64,000 nucleotides of DNA from Gautieria morchelliformis (taxonomy: Eukaryota; Basidiomycota; Agaricomycetes; Gomphales; Gomphaceae): contig WHVA01000120.1 in the NCBI GenBank assembly GCA_015179125.1, positions 186,001 to 250,000 of the forward strand, in the 5' to 3' direction. This document shows positions 55,216-64,000 of the stretch, piece after piece. The notes under the pieces were generated by a model, which saw nothing but the letters and a program-made list of their open reading frames with translations, was not told the origin of the DNA and ran no database searches. Position 1 is the first letter of the stretch; every line of letters starts with the position of its first letter. The position numbers were made by a program, and so were the translations under genes.

Positions 55216-55944
55216 TAGGCATTTTGTGATTTTCCCCTCATGTATTCACCATTTTTCTTTGATTTGTTTGGCTCAGGGTCTGTTGAATTACCATCACTCA
55301 CACTGGAGGCATAGTAAGTTTTTTTGGGCTGAAAAACTGTTCAAAAAAACTGTAAATATTTTCCAAAAATTTTTAGGGTTTTTTATTCACAAGAAACTTC
55401 AATAAAATTTCAGGTTTTTTAAAGCTTTCCCAATCCCAAAAAAGTGTGATAAAATTGTAAAAAAAAAAAGTGCAAAAAAAACTTTAAAGAAACACATAGA
55501 AAAATTCAAAAGTTTTTTCAGACTTTTATGGATCAAGAAACTCTGCGAAAATTAAGGTTTTTTATGGGTTTTTTTATGAGTTTCTTTGTGAAAAAAAAAG
55601 AAACTGATAAAAAAAACCATAAAAAAAAACATAAGAGGCTGTTCGGTAACCAGATCATGAAAATACATTTTGGTAGTCTCTCACCAAAAAGTGAAGAAAC
55701 CACGATTTTGCGATCTTGTGAAATCTTTTTAGATTTACGACCGTTCGGTAAACCCAATCTCAATCTAAAAGGATTTTCACCATGCATGATCTCCCTACAA
55801 TTTTGAGATACAGCTTTGAGCTGTATCTTAAGGAAAACTGTGAACCTGTGATTTCTGGACTTCTTGTCTGCAGGGCTTGAAACCCAAAGTCACGCTCAGT
55901 GACATTTGTGACCCTCCACGCTATACCTTGCCACCATCCTGTAT
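55216..55944. other. A/T-homopolymer-rich stretch
   Basis: Long A and T runs dominate 55300-55630. Near 55636 GAGGCTGTTCGGTAACC and near 55740 GACCGTTCGGTAAACCC form a direct, imperfect repeat and resemble the ends seen on Harbinger-type elements, so the Harbinger may begin here. No gene is visible. Confidence 0.45.
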
Positions 55945-57113
55945 CATGTCCAGCAACAATATCCAGGAGGCTATCTCAGCACAAACCAAAAATAAAGGGA
56001 AGGCAAAGGCAAAGGCTGACAATGCCCAGTGGTATGCAGCTGAGGAAGCTGAACTGGTGCTGACTCTCACCAATCAAAAGGCCTTGGGGAACACATCGGA
56101 AAATGGCTGCAAGAGCGCTGTCTGGCAAGTGGTCATTGACCAACTCAAGGTTATGGACACAACACATCCCAAAGGGTCTTTGAAGACAGTTTCACAGGTT
56201 AAGTCAAGGTTTCAGTGGGTAAGTTTCCTCGCTGCAATGCCTGGTTTTGGGTTTGCCAATGCGTTACAATATAGCTCAAGAAACAATACAAAATTGTGAA
56301 AGCTCTTCGTCTGCAGTCTGGTTTTGGATGGGACGAAGGGCTACAGATGGTGGTGGCACCGGAGGATGTATGGGAGGCCTATATTAAGGTATGCCATATG
56401 CCCTTCTTGTACAATGTCATATTCTCACTATGGGTAGACCCACCATGTGGCAGCACCTTTCAAAAAGAAACCATTCCCATTGTTTGATGACCTGGCACAC
56501 TTGTGCGACAATGTACTCGCAACTGGTGCTGGTGCGTTCTGACCTAGAGTCCAGCCAGTCGAAGTTGAAGGGTCTCCCAATTCCTTTGTATCCAACGTTT
56601 ATGGAGAATTGAAGGATGGCGAGGAGAGCCTTGGGGAAGAGGATGGCAAGGATCTCCAGGTTCATTGACGGTTCGTCTCATTCATAGTCAACTGAGCTCA
56701 CCAATGTTAGGCTACCACTTCTTTGAGTAGTGACCTACCCAAAGCCCCCTCTACCTCCAAGGTATAGAAGCAGGACCAGATAGAAAACATCCACCCAACA
56801 AACGCAATTGGCACTCTGGTGTAGAGGGCCTCTTTGCAATCTCAAGGGCTCTTGGCGCTGTAGCAAGCGGACTTGATGTGGGGAACTGTGACGGGCAGAC
56901 TTCTCCAGAGAGACTGTCCAGGGCTATTGAAGTCCTACAAGATGAGGAGTCCAACGATGAGGCCATACTGGCAGGGGTAAGGATGTTTTCACAGGATCCA
57001 AAGGCGCCAATTACCTATTTGGCAATTAAGTGTAAGGGGCTCAGGGCCAAGTGGCTTCGTCAAAAGCAGGCTGATGCTGATCTCCTCAACTTCCAAATGT
57101 TCCCAAATATGTA
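55945..57113 (+). pseudogene. Harbinger Myb/SANT-like DNA-binding protein
   Basis: The frame begins MSSNNIQEAISAQTKNKGKA. The Myb/SANT domain follows with WYAAEEAELVLTLTNQKALG, VWQVVIDQLKV and KSRFQW, an intron (GTAAGTTTCC to TACAATATAG, ending at about 56275), then LKKQYKIVKALRLQSGFGWD and DVWEAYIK, and a second intron (GTATGCC...GGGTAG). The next exon reads KKKPFPLFDDLAHLCDN and hits a stop after GAGAF (about 56542). The C-terminal helical part is ISRALGAVASGLD to IKCKGLRAKWLRQKQAD. In this superfamily the protein binds the element ends and brings in the transposase. The stop suggests decay. Confidence 0.75.
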
Positions 57114-57139
57114 GCATTGGGTATGACCTACAGAGTGAA

Positions 57140-58190
57140 CTACCTGCGTTGATGTAGCTCTCGCTGATAACCTGTCCACATTGCCTCCGCAATTCTCTCC
57201 CTTTTTGCTGTAGCCCTCGGTGTCTCTGCCGGGTGTATGCTCCCTCCAACAGTCATAACACTTGTAGCGCCAATCCCATTCATCAACTCAGGTAATTCCA
57301 AGGCTTCAAACTCCTCATCTGGATCATATGTCCGAATGAAGTTATGAATGACGCAGCAGCCTGGAATAATCTTTGCTTGGGTTGACATCGGCTATTCATT
57401 TGTCTCACGAAGGATGCCGAATCATTTCTTTGTGACTCCAAAAACTCTCTCAATCACATTACATGCCTGAGAGTGTCACAAATTGTAGAGTTCCTTGTAG
57501 GTTTGGGGCCTGAATGCTACCAGTTAATTGAGTTATTTGGTGAGAGTTCATACATACCTGAGTCCGCTAGCTTCCCACTCTCGAAGATGGTATCGAACAC
57601 CTCGAAATGGGATGAGCAAGGCATCACATATAGGATATCCTGCATCAGCCAGATAGTACTTTCCATCTGGAATGGCCAGATCCTGGACAGGTGCATCCTG
57701 ATACACTTGTCCATCACTGGCACTGCCTTCCCAACCACTCAAAACATAGCAGAAATGCATATCGAAAGTAGTGCATGCTAAGATGTTCTGTGTGACAGTC
57801 CCTTTTCGGTTGCCATAAGGAGACCTGTCCTTTATTGATGGGCGTGCAGTAATATGTGTCCCATCAACTGCTCCAAGGGCATCTTCAAAGTATGGAAAGA
57901 ATTTCAGGTTATCAGCAATATACCCATCAAGTTGTGTTTCCAAATTTGGTAGCTTGACATAGGTATTGTCAAAGGCCGGCAATGTTACTGCATCTAGGAT
58001 GCGGTGGAAACATCTACATAATCTGACGTGCATGGAAGCTCTCCTAGTGGAGGAGAAGCAAGGTTACCTTGAAATTGTATCCCCACTCCATTGGAATCGC
58101 TCGCCGAGCTTCCTATTTGATAAATTGGTCACGAGGGCATATGCAAAAATAGCCACCTGCTCATCAAGGTCCACATAACGAGTGTGGTTG
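57140..58190 (-). pseudogene. Harbinger (DDE_Tnp_4) transposase, decayed
   Basis: On the minus strand the N-terminal helix-turn-helix part reads YVDLDEQVAIFAYALV and LGERFQWSGDTISR, then a short intron, and CRCFHRILDAVTLPAF. Catalytic motifs: GAVDGTHITARP (first Asp, about 57860), GWEGSASDGQVY, YYLADAGYP (second Asp, about 57650) and NVIERVFGVTKK (Glu, about 57455). After this an in-frame TGA replaces the usual Trp and a TAG follows near 57395. The end is GCCVIHNFIRTYDPDEEF to MWTGYQRELHQRR. The first ~60 residues are missing. Confidence 0.87.
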
Positions 58191-58560
58191 TGTAAATATA
58201 GATATTTACCTGTGTTGCCACAAGGCAACACATAATAACTGGTAGCTTACATAGCACCAGTGGGTCCTCATGGACCCACTGTATAGTTCTTGCGTGGGAA
58301 TCCTCTGGGATTCCCCAGCTTGTTCTTACCTGTAACCGTCACTACATCATATTAGAATCACCACAGGTTGGTCGAGTTCTGCTACCTTGTGACAACACAA
58401 GTAATAAGCCACCTATCTTACACCTTTTTGAACTTCCAACGACTGCTTGCCTAGCAAACAGTTGAAGAGTGGTTCCTGCAGCATCTTAGACAAGATCGCT
58501 GTGCTGATGATTGAAAAATCGTCAGAAAACGAACGTAGTACAACATACTACAATTGACTG
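58191..58560 (+). repeat. 5' LTR of gypsy 2 with three hairpins
   Basis: Within about 105 bp lie three perfect inverted repeats: GTGTTGCC/GGCAACAC (58212-58231), AGTGGGTCC/GGACCCACT (58259-58280) and GGGAATCC/GGATTCCC (58296-58315). The inverted related LTR at 63320-63428 keeps the middle hairpin (GTGGGTCC...GGCCCAC). The 3' border of the LTR is not certain; ACAACA near 58550 is one candidate. Confidence 0.6.
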
Positions 58561-58570
58561 TGCGCCTGCG

Positions 58571-61216
58571 ATGTACCCGCTCAGTCGAACGACGCAATCT
58601 AGCAGTTCACGCAACAAAACCCTGGTGCAGCCTAGCAACACCACGGCTGATTCTACCTTGGGCTCAGGGCCCAAGGAAGTAGAAGACGGCAAAATCATAG
58701 ACCTTGCCGCACCTGTCCTAGCACCAGAGGACGCAGACACCATCAACCACGTGTCTCTGAGGGTGGACAAAGTGGAGGGACAGGACGGGCACAAGTCATG
58801 TTCCCCATCCTGCTCGCCCCCACCTCACGACAAGGGCAAGGGCCAAGCCAGATCACCCATCAAGCAATGACAAAGGCTCAGCATCGGACCAGACATCGCG
58901 ACAAGTTAAGAACTGCAACACAGCCCCCCGGTAGAAAGATCGGATGACCATTGCCCCTCCCAAGGAACAACATCAAAAACGACGAGCACCTGAGGACAGT
59001 CAGGACTTGGAATACTCGAGCTCAAGTCGAAAGAGCTCAAGGACAAACACCATTGATGAAACAACGGTGACCGTGCGGCTGAACAATCAGCTACACGAAG
59101 CAACCCAATGCATCGGCCACCCCGATGCAAGGAATGAACAGATAGGCCGCGAGCTGGAGAACATGGCAGACAGGATCACCGGCATAGTCATGATGGCACA
59201 CGGACTAGCAAAGTCCCTCACGGGTCTGCGAGCATCGCTGACTGAGTCCCGCAAGGACATACGCCAGAGCAATACAGAAATTGCCGGTGTAAGGGCAATG
59301 CTACAAGCCCTTGAAGACAAGAATGAGCGTCGCCACCACTGAGGGTCACATAGAGCGACAGACAGTGCCACTGAGGATCAGCATGAAGCGCATGATTGGC
59401 AACGAAAGCCACCGCCGAACATCCCATCCGTGCAGGACGTACGGTTCAAGAATGAACCGAGGGACCGCGGGACCAACATGGCCCCAGCGAGGGATGGCAA
59501 AACCATCCAACAGGCGATCCATGAACAGGTGGCCTCAGAGGTCGACTCCGAGGACATGGCCGTGAGCCTGGAGCTCGAAGTTGAGCACTGGCAATGGAAA
59601 AAGGCGCAAGCTGCCTGTCATTATACGCGTGCCCTGGAGCTGCGCAGACAGCACGCTCAAGAAGCAGTGACCAGAGTGCAGACCACCCAGCTGCCGAACG
59701 AACAGCAGGAGCGTGTTGTTCAGGAGGCTAGACAGGCACGTTCGGCTCTCTCGAGCAGACTGCAAGTCCAGAATGTGGGATTGATGGGGACACCCGACAT
59801 CAATCCCTGCGAAGCAGTGAGCAGTTATAAACTGCCCCTCCACGTGCCGCTGTGCAGCCACGTGAAAGGTCCGTTGCCTTGACTGAAGGTCAAGGCATCC
59901 TGGACCAAATCTAAGGCCCACAGGAGCCAGATGATGGTGTCACACAGATGATCCGTGTAGTGCTCACGGATGCCACAGACACGGACCCCGAAAAGTCCAT
60001 GCCCGCAAAAGCCGGCGGAAAGCTGGCACACCCTGAACCATACACCGGAGGTTCGGACCTCGAAGAATTCGAGGGGTTTGTAGTGGGCATCTTGAGGTGG
60101 CTCAAGATGAACTGCCTACTAGGGCCAACCACCGTGCAGATGCAGATGGATTACCTGGGCACTCGCCTAACCGGCGAAGCCCAAGAATGGTTCATTTGAA
60201 ACATTGAGCGCTTTGATCATCAGGTCCATGAATGGACCTTGGAAATGGCTATGCAAGGGCTGCAGAAGAGATTCATGCATACCCTCACATATCATCACGT
60301 GTCGAATAAATTCAATGCGGTCGTGAAAGGCACGAAAACCATTCAGGAAATGCTGAACAAGCTCACAAAGTACTCGGCGCTGATGATACAACCACCCAAT
60401 GAATAAACACTCCGAAGATGGTTCGTGTCAGCATTGTGTGATACATTGCGCAATGAAGTCCTGAAGAAAGGCTACAACACCAAGTCCAGCTCGATCGAGC
60501 AGCTCTTTGAAGCTGCCCGAATGATCGAGGAAGCATCCCGGTACAACCAAGGGATGTGCTGGGCAGAAACCATGGCCGGAACGGTCATCACGTCACGGCT
60601 TGCGACGAGCAAGCCGACCGCACAGTCAGGCTTTAACAAGCCCACTGCATTCCAGGCAAACAATGCCTTCCGCCAGCCCATGGCGGCGAAGCCGCCGCAA
60701 ACAGGTCATCCACCTGAGGCAAAGCCGCCTCAGGAATTGCGAAGCTCGGCTTCGCCGAGCTACTCACAAAAACCATCCAGCCGCCTTCCAGACAGGCTGC
60801 AAAATGCCCATAGCAGCGCGAGCTGCTTTGAATGCGGCCAGACAGGCCACATTAAGGCGAATTGCCCACACCTGAAGCCGAAACTACTGTGGACAGTGGC
60901 CGTACGGCAGGATGACGATGGAGATCCAGAGGATCCCATTGACGCCTCTCTTCAAGAGGTTGAAGAGGGGGAGGGTGACCCTCAAGAAACTGAGGATCAG
61001 GAAGGGAACAGCAAACCAGCAGAGGCCTGGGAACCAGAACCATCCCAATACTATGACTGGGATGAAGACATGGAAGACAACCAGGCTGCCTACAGGTCCA
61101 GCACGATTAGAATCGCGCAGGTAGATGAGACAGCCAAAGTCATGGCTGCTCAAACAACGGCCCCAGACAAGGTGGCCAAACCAATGTATCATCATCGGAG
61201 CAAAAACCGCACATGA
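58571..61216 (+). pseudogene. Gypsy 2 Gag region
   Basis: Several frames make up a long Gag: an N-terminal Ser/Asp-rich part (MYPLSRTTQSS), an Arg/Glu-rich coiled region (58944-59340), and an acidic/Gln-rich segment (59430-59882). The capsid-like part follows, HPEPYTGGSDLEEFEGFVVG to GEAQEWF and WTLEMAMQGLQKRFMH, with two in-frame stops (about 60197 and 60404). Then come FVSALCDTLRNEVLKKGYN and IEQLFEAARMIEEASRYN, and the zinc knuckle CFECGQTGHIKANC (about 60828-60869). An acidic tail follows. Confidence 0.83.
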
Positions 61217-61289
61217 CCCGCACAGCCATGCAGCGAGAACCGTACACTGTCAGGGTACTGGGAAATCAATGGCACGAAGGCCCACTGAC

Positions 61290-62518
61290 TACTAGACAGT
61301 GGGAGTGAAGGGGTACTACTATCCCCCGAATTCACTCGTGCCACTGGTATTAAGGCATTTGCCTTGGAACAGCCAATTGCCCTGCAATTGGCATGCATCA
61401 GTAGTCGATCAATGATCAACTATGGGACAAACACGACCATTAAATTTGGTCGCAAAACAGTCGAAGAATACTTCGACATGGCGAATGTCGAGTATTACGA
61501 TGCTATCTTGGGGACTCCGTTCCTAAGGAAACTAGGAGTAACCCTGGACTTTGCCAGTCCAGGGACGATCTGTGTGGGGAAAGAAACCATCCCCACAGGA
61601 AAAGTAAGCTTCGACAATGAAAGGTCGTCGAAGAAAGGTGCGGACCCAAAGGTGAGTAGAATCACCTCAGGGCCATGCCCCCCCCTGGCCAATTGAAGCC
61701 AGGAGGACGAGTCTCGAGACTCATCCTCACCCTCTCCCTACACCTGCAGGGAGAGACACTGTCATCTCACGATGAAGGCGCTAGAAAAAAGGAAAAAGCC
61801 GCTGAGTGCCGGGGGTCCAAACAGATGTACACAGCGCTTGATGGCTGCCCAAACCACAACCATCGTCCTCACGGATGATGACATCCCTCACTTGCACGAG
61901 GAATGGATGGATAAGATCACCAACCTCGTCAGCGGTATCTCGTTTGAACTCCCTCCCTTGCGGGAGGTGAATCATGAGATCAATCTCATTGATCCCAACA
62001 AACGCATGCAGTATCGACTACCCAAGTGTCCTGAACACTTCCGCAAGGAATTGTCTGTGAAATTAGAACAATACACCACTGCGAAGTGGTGGATACCAGC
62101 AGTGGCCCATCAAGCAGTGCCAATGCTGTGTGTACTGAAGAAGAACGGTATGCTATGTACCGTCTTCGACCTGGGACAGCAGAACGAGAACACGGTGAAG
62201 GACGTGACGCCCTTCCTGGATCAGGATGTTATCAGGAGCAATGTCGCTCGCTGCAAATACAGGACGAAACTCAATATGTCAGAGGCATACGAACAAATCC
62301 ATATTCGTCCTGAAGACGTCCCAAAGACAGCCTTTGCAACGATCCTTGGCACGTTCAGGAGCCAAGTGATACAGATGGGGGATTGCAATGCCCCATCGAC
62401 GTTTCAACGTCTCATGACATCAATATTCCACGACTGCATAGGTCGCTTCGTCCATGTATACATGGATGATATATTCATCTTCTTGCTCTCGATACAATTG
62501 GCCACTAGGGTCAACTGA
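61290..62518 (+). pseudogene. Gypsy 2 protease and partial RT
   Basis: Upstream, a stretch near 61285 resembles the LLDSGS protease start with a stop. The clear part is ALEQPIALQLACISSRS, YDAILGTPFLRKLGV and TICVGKETIP. The RT follows in another frame with YRLPKCPEHFRKELSVKLEQ, PMLCVLKKNGMLCTVFDL, DVTPFLDQDVIRSNVARCKY, LNMSEAYEQIHIRPEDV, MGDCNAPSTFQRLMTSIFHD and VHVYMDDIFIF (about 62465). It breaks off right after YMDDIFIF and joins the pre-integrase region. Confidence 0.87.
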
Positions 62519-62519
62519 A

Positions 62520-63325
62520 AACTTCGAACTACATTCAAAGAACATACTGGTGGTCCAGTATGGCCTCAGACATTGAGGCATTCTGCACGTCGTGTGCAAA
62601 GTGTCAGACTACCAAGACAGGCACTCAGCGGCCTGCCGGGCTACTGCATAGCCTGCCCATCCCCGATAGACCATGGCAATCTATCGGTATTGATTTCATG
62701 GGCCCACTACCCAAATCCAATGACTGTGATTACCTCATGGTAATCATAGATAGTCTCATGTCTCACATACACCTCGTCCCAACAACGATGAGTGTGACAG
62801 CCAAAGGAATAGCCTGGCTATTCCTGCAAGAGGCCGTAAGACTTCATGGAGTCCCAGACTCCATAGTCTCAGATCAAGACTCGAAGTTCACATCCTATTC
62901 TGGCGTGAGCTCCAACGACTCATGGGGACGAAACTCCTCAGGTCCACCGCGTTCCATCCTCAAACGGATGGCACGACCAAACGGGTGAACTGTTCGATAG
63001 GCCAGGTCCTTCGATCAGTCGTCAAGGACGATCAAAAGGACTGGACCAACAAGTGCCCAATGGTTGAAGTTGCATTAAACAGCAACGTCAGCTCGACGAC
63101 AGGGTTTGCACCCTTCGAGCTGAACCACGGATACATGCTGTGGATCGACCTACCAATGGCCACGGACACTCCCTTCAAGGGAGTGATGAAATTCGCACAT
63201 CAGGCTCGATGGGATGTAAAGATGTCGATCTTAGGACCTTGTATCACAAGGGCACTGCAGAACTTGACCAATGAGTGGTATTCTGAATGCTATGTAGTGA
63301 CAGGTAAGAGTAAGATGCGATGGGG
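62520..63325 (+). pseudogene. Gypsy 2 integrase
   Basis: The zinc finger end CTSCAKCQTTKTGTQRPAG is followed by the core: IGIDFMGPLPKSNDCDYL (first Asp), VPDSIVSDQDSKFTS (second Asp), a frameshift near 62915, then STAFHPQTDGTTKRVNCSIG (the catalytic Glu position is changed to K), and the C-terminal part VALNSNVSSTTGFAPFELN and WYSECYVVTGKSKMRW. It is inactive because of the frameshift and the altered residue. Confidence 0.87.
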
Positions 63326-63428
63326 ACTGCTAGCCGGTTCCCACGCATAAACTATACAGTGGGTCCCTAAGGGGCCCACTGGGATTATGTAATAACTAAT
63401 GTACATGTAGATACACAGGTTATTTACA
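63320..63428 (-). mobile_element. Truncated LTR of a related gypsy (minus)
   Basis: Read on the minus strand the LTR starts TGTAAATAACCTGTG at 63428 after a polypurine tract (TATAGAGGGGGAGGG). It matches the first ~110 bp of the gypsy 2 LTR (ATTAGTTATTACATA, AGTGGG...CCCACTGTATAGTT, GCGTGGGAA) and stops where gypsy 2 pol begins. Confidence 0.78.
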
Positions 63429-64000
63429 CCCTCCCCCTCTATAGACAACTATAGGGGTTAACGCCTACTCATAGAGGTCGTCCATGAGGGAGTCCTCTAG
63501 AGTGGCCGATACGACGTCGTCGTCGTCGTACGGGGCCGGAGGAGCATGTGACTCCTCTGGGGCATCTCCACGTCATCGGTGGTGATTGGGGAGGCTGGTT
63601 GGCCTCACCACTGGTGACGGTCTCCGCTTGGGCGCTGGGGCCCGCGTCCTCGTGGAGCATGGCCTCAACAGCCGGGTCCTCCGTTTGAGGAGGGGGCCGG
63701 AAGCGCGCCAGCTCTTGGTCGAGCTGAGCGTGAGTGAGGGTCATGGCACTGCGGCCCTCACGTGGCTGGTCTCGATGACCTTTTGTTGGCCCTCACGGGC
63801 GGCGGCGCTGAATGCCGCGCCGGTGATGCTGCGCTGAACGTAATGTTCAATGCGCGCCGCTCTCCCGCGTAGCAGGCCAACCATCTCGCAATCTCCGCGA
63901 GTGGGATGTCGGGGCCGGCCCAGCCCTCCACAGGGAATGGGCTCGTGATTGAGAGCCACAGGGTGGTGCTCTGAGGCATCAGCACTTCCCTGGTGTCGAC
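63429..64000 (-). mobile_element. 3' interior of the related gypsy 3 (minus), runs off the window
   Basis: On the minus strand, upstream of the polypurine tract, frames include WLSITSPFPVEGWAGPDIP with IARWLACYAGERRALNI (63985-63740) and MTLTHAQLDQELARFRPP (63744-63470). They would be a small protein encoded between integrase and 3' LTR. A (CGT)n run (63512-63530) codes an acidic Asp stretch. The function is unknown; the assignment rests on position next to the LTR. Confidence 0.5.

Larger units (their letters stand above)
55945..58190. mobile_element. PIF/Harbinger DNA transposon, two genes, truncated
   Basis: A Myb/SANT-like gene on the plus strand and a DDE transposase on the minus strand are arranged tail to tail, the usual two-gene layout of Harbinger elements. 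The right end is lost because gypsy 2 is inserted in the transposase N-terminal coding region at 58190. A left TIR was not firmly identified. Confidence 0.83.
58191..63325 (+). mobile_element. Gypsy-like retrotransposon 2, deleted
   Basis: The 5' LTR starts at 58191 (TGTAAATATAG), directly inside the Harbinger transposase. Gag, protease, RT and integrase follow in gypsy order. The RT after its YMDD box and the whole RNase H are missing, and the 3' LTR is absent: near 63325 the sequence passes into an LTR of a related element in the opposite orientation. Confidence 0.87.

Overview
The window looks like repeat-rich chromosomal DNA of a filamentous basidiomycete, probably an Agaricomycete. Genes are split by many 50-70 nt GT-AG introns. 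The transposon families (KDZ, DIRS-like, PIF/Harbinger, copia, gypsy, APE-type LINE) and the conserved genes (Boi/Pob1-like SH3-SAM-PH protein, TTC27-like TPR protein, multi-intron P450) fit that group. I do not name a species. Everything here is read by eye; no search was run.

Region 1 (1-32457) is organised around a large inverted duplication. Two near-identical, apparently intact 12-exon cytochrome P450 genes face outward (complement 523-2741 and 29086-31313). The left arm (from position 1, continuing outside the window, to 10852) has been interrupted by a DIRS-like retrotransposon (3330-6881), then by a terminal-inverted-repeat (TIR) element with a TA target duplication (6897-10802), and then by a copia element starting at 10853. 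The right arm (28450-32457) keeps the empty sites for all three and carries its own ~620 bp insertion (31660-32278). The TIR element is a three-level nest: outer element, 2.9 kb inner TIR element with 5S-rRNA-like ends, innermost long palindrome.

The 17.6 kb between the arms (10853-28449) is a graveyard of nested elements: copia (minus), gypsy (plus) split by a solo LTR with a clear 5-bp duplication, a second copia (minus), half of the 5S-like TIR element, LTR pieces, a broken KDZ transposase, a gypsy integrase fragment and a 63-bp minisatellite.

Region 2 (32458-43546) is the host-gene island: about 2.5 kb with no gene I can support, a small five-exon hypothetical gene (34988-35807), a TTC27-like TPR gene on the minus strand (35941-38670, with one apparent frameshift), and a divergent ten-exon Boi-like gene (39479-43546) encoding SH3, SAM, PH and a C-terminal CH-like domain.

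Region 3 (43900-64000) is repeats again: a LINE (minus) interrupted by a compact 1.2 kb LTR element that encodes only Gag (44544-45766, TSD CTCAT); a mosaic of two LTR families in both orientations with tandem duplications (48034-52741); a LINE endonuclease fragment; a decayed copia; a two-gene Harbinger transposon with a decayed transposase; a gypsy element that interrupts it; and the end of another gypsy in opposite orientation running off the right edge. Genes with a plausible host role are the P450 pair (oxidative metabolism), TTC27, the Boi-like polarity protein and the hypothetical gene. All other coding stretches are mobile-element genes, nearly all broken.
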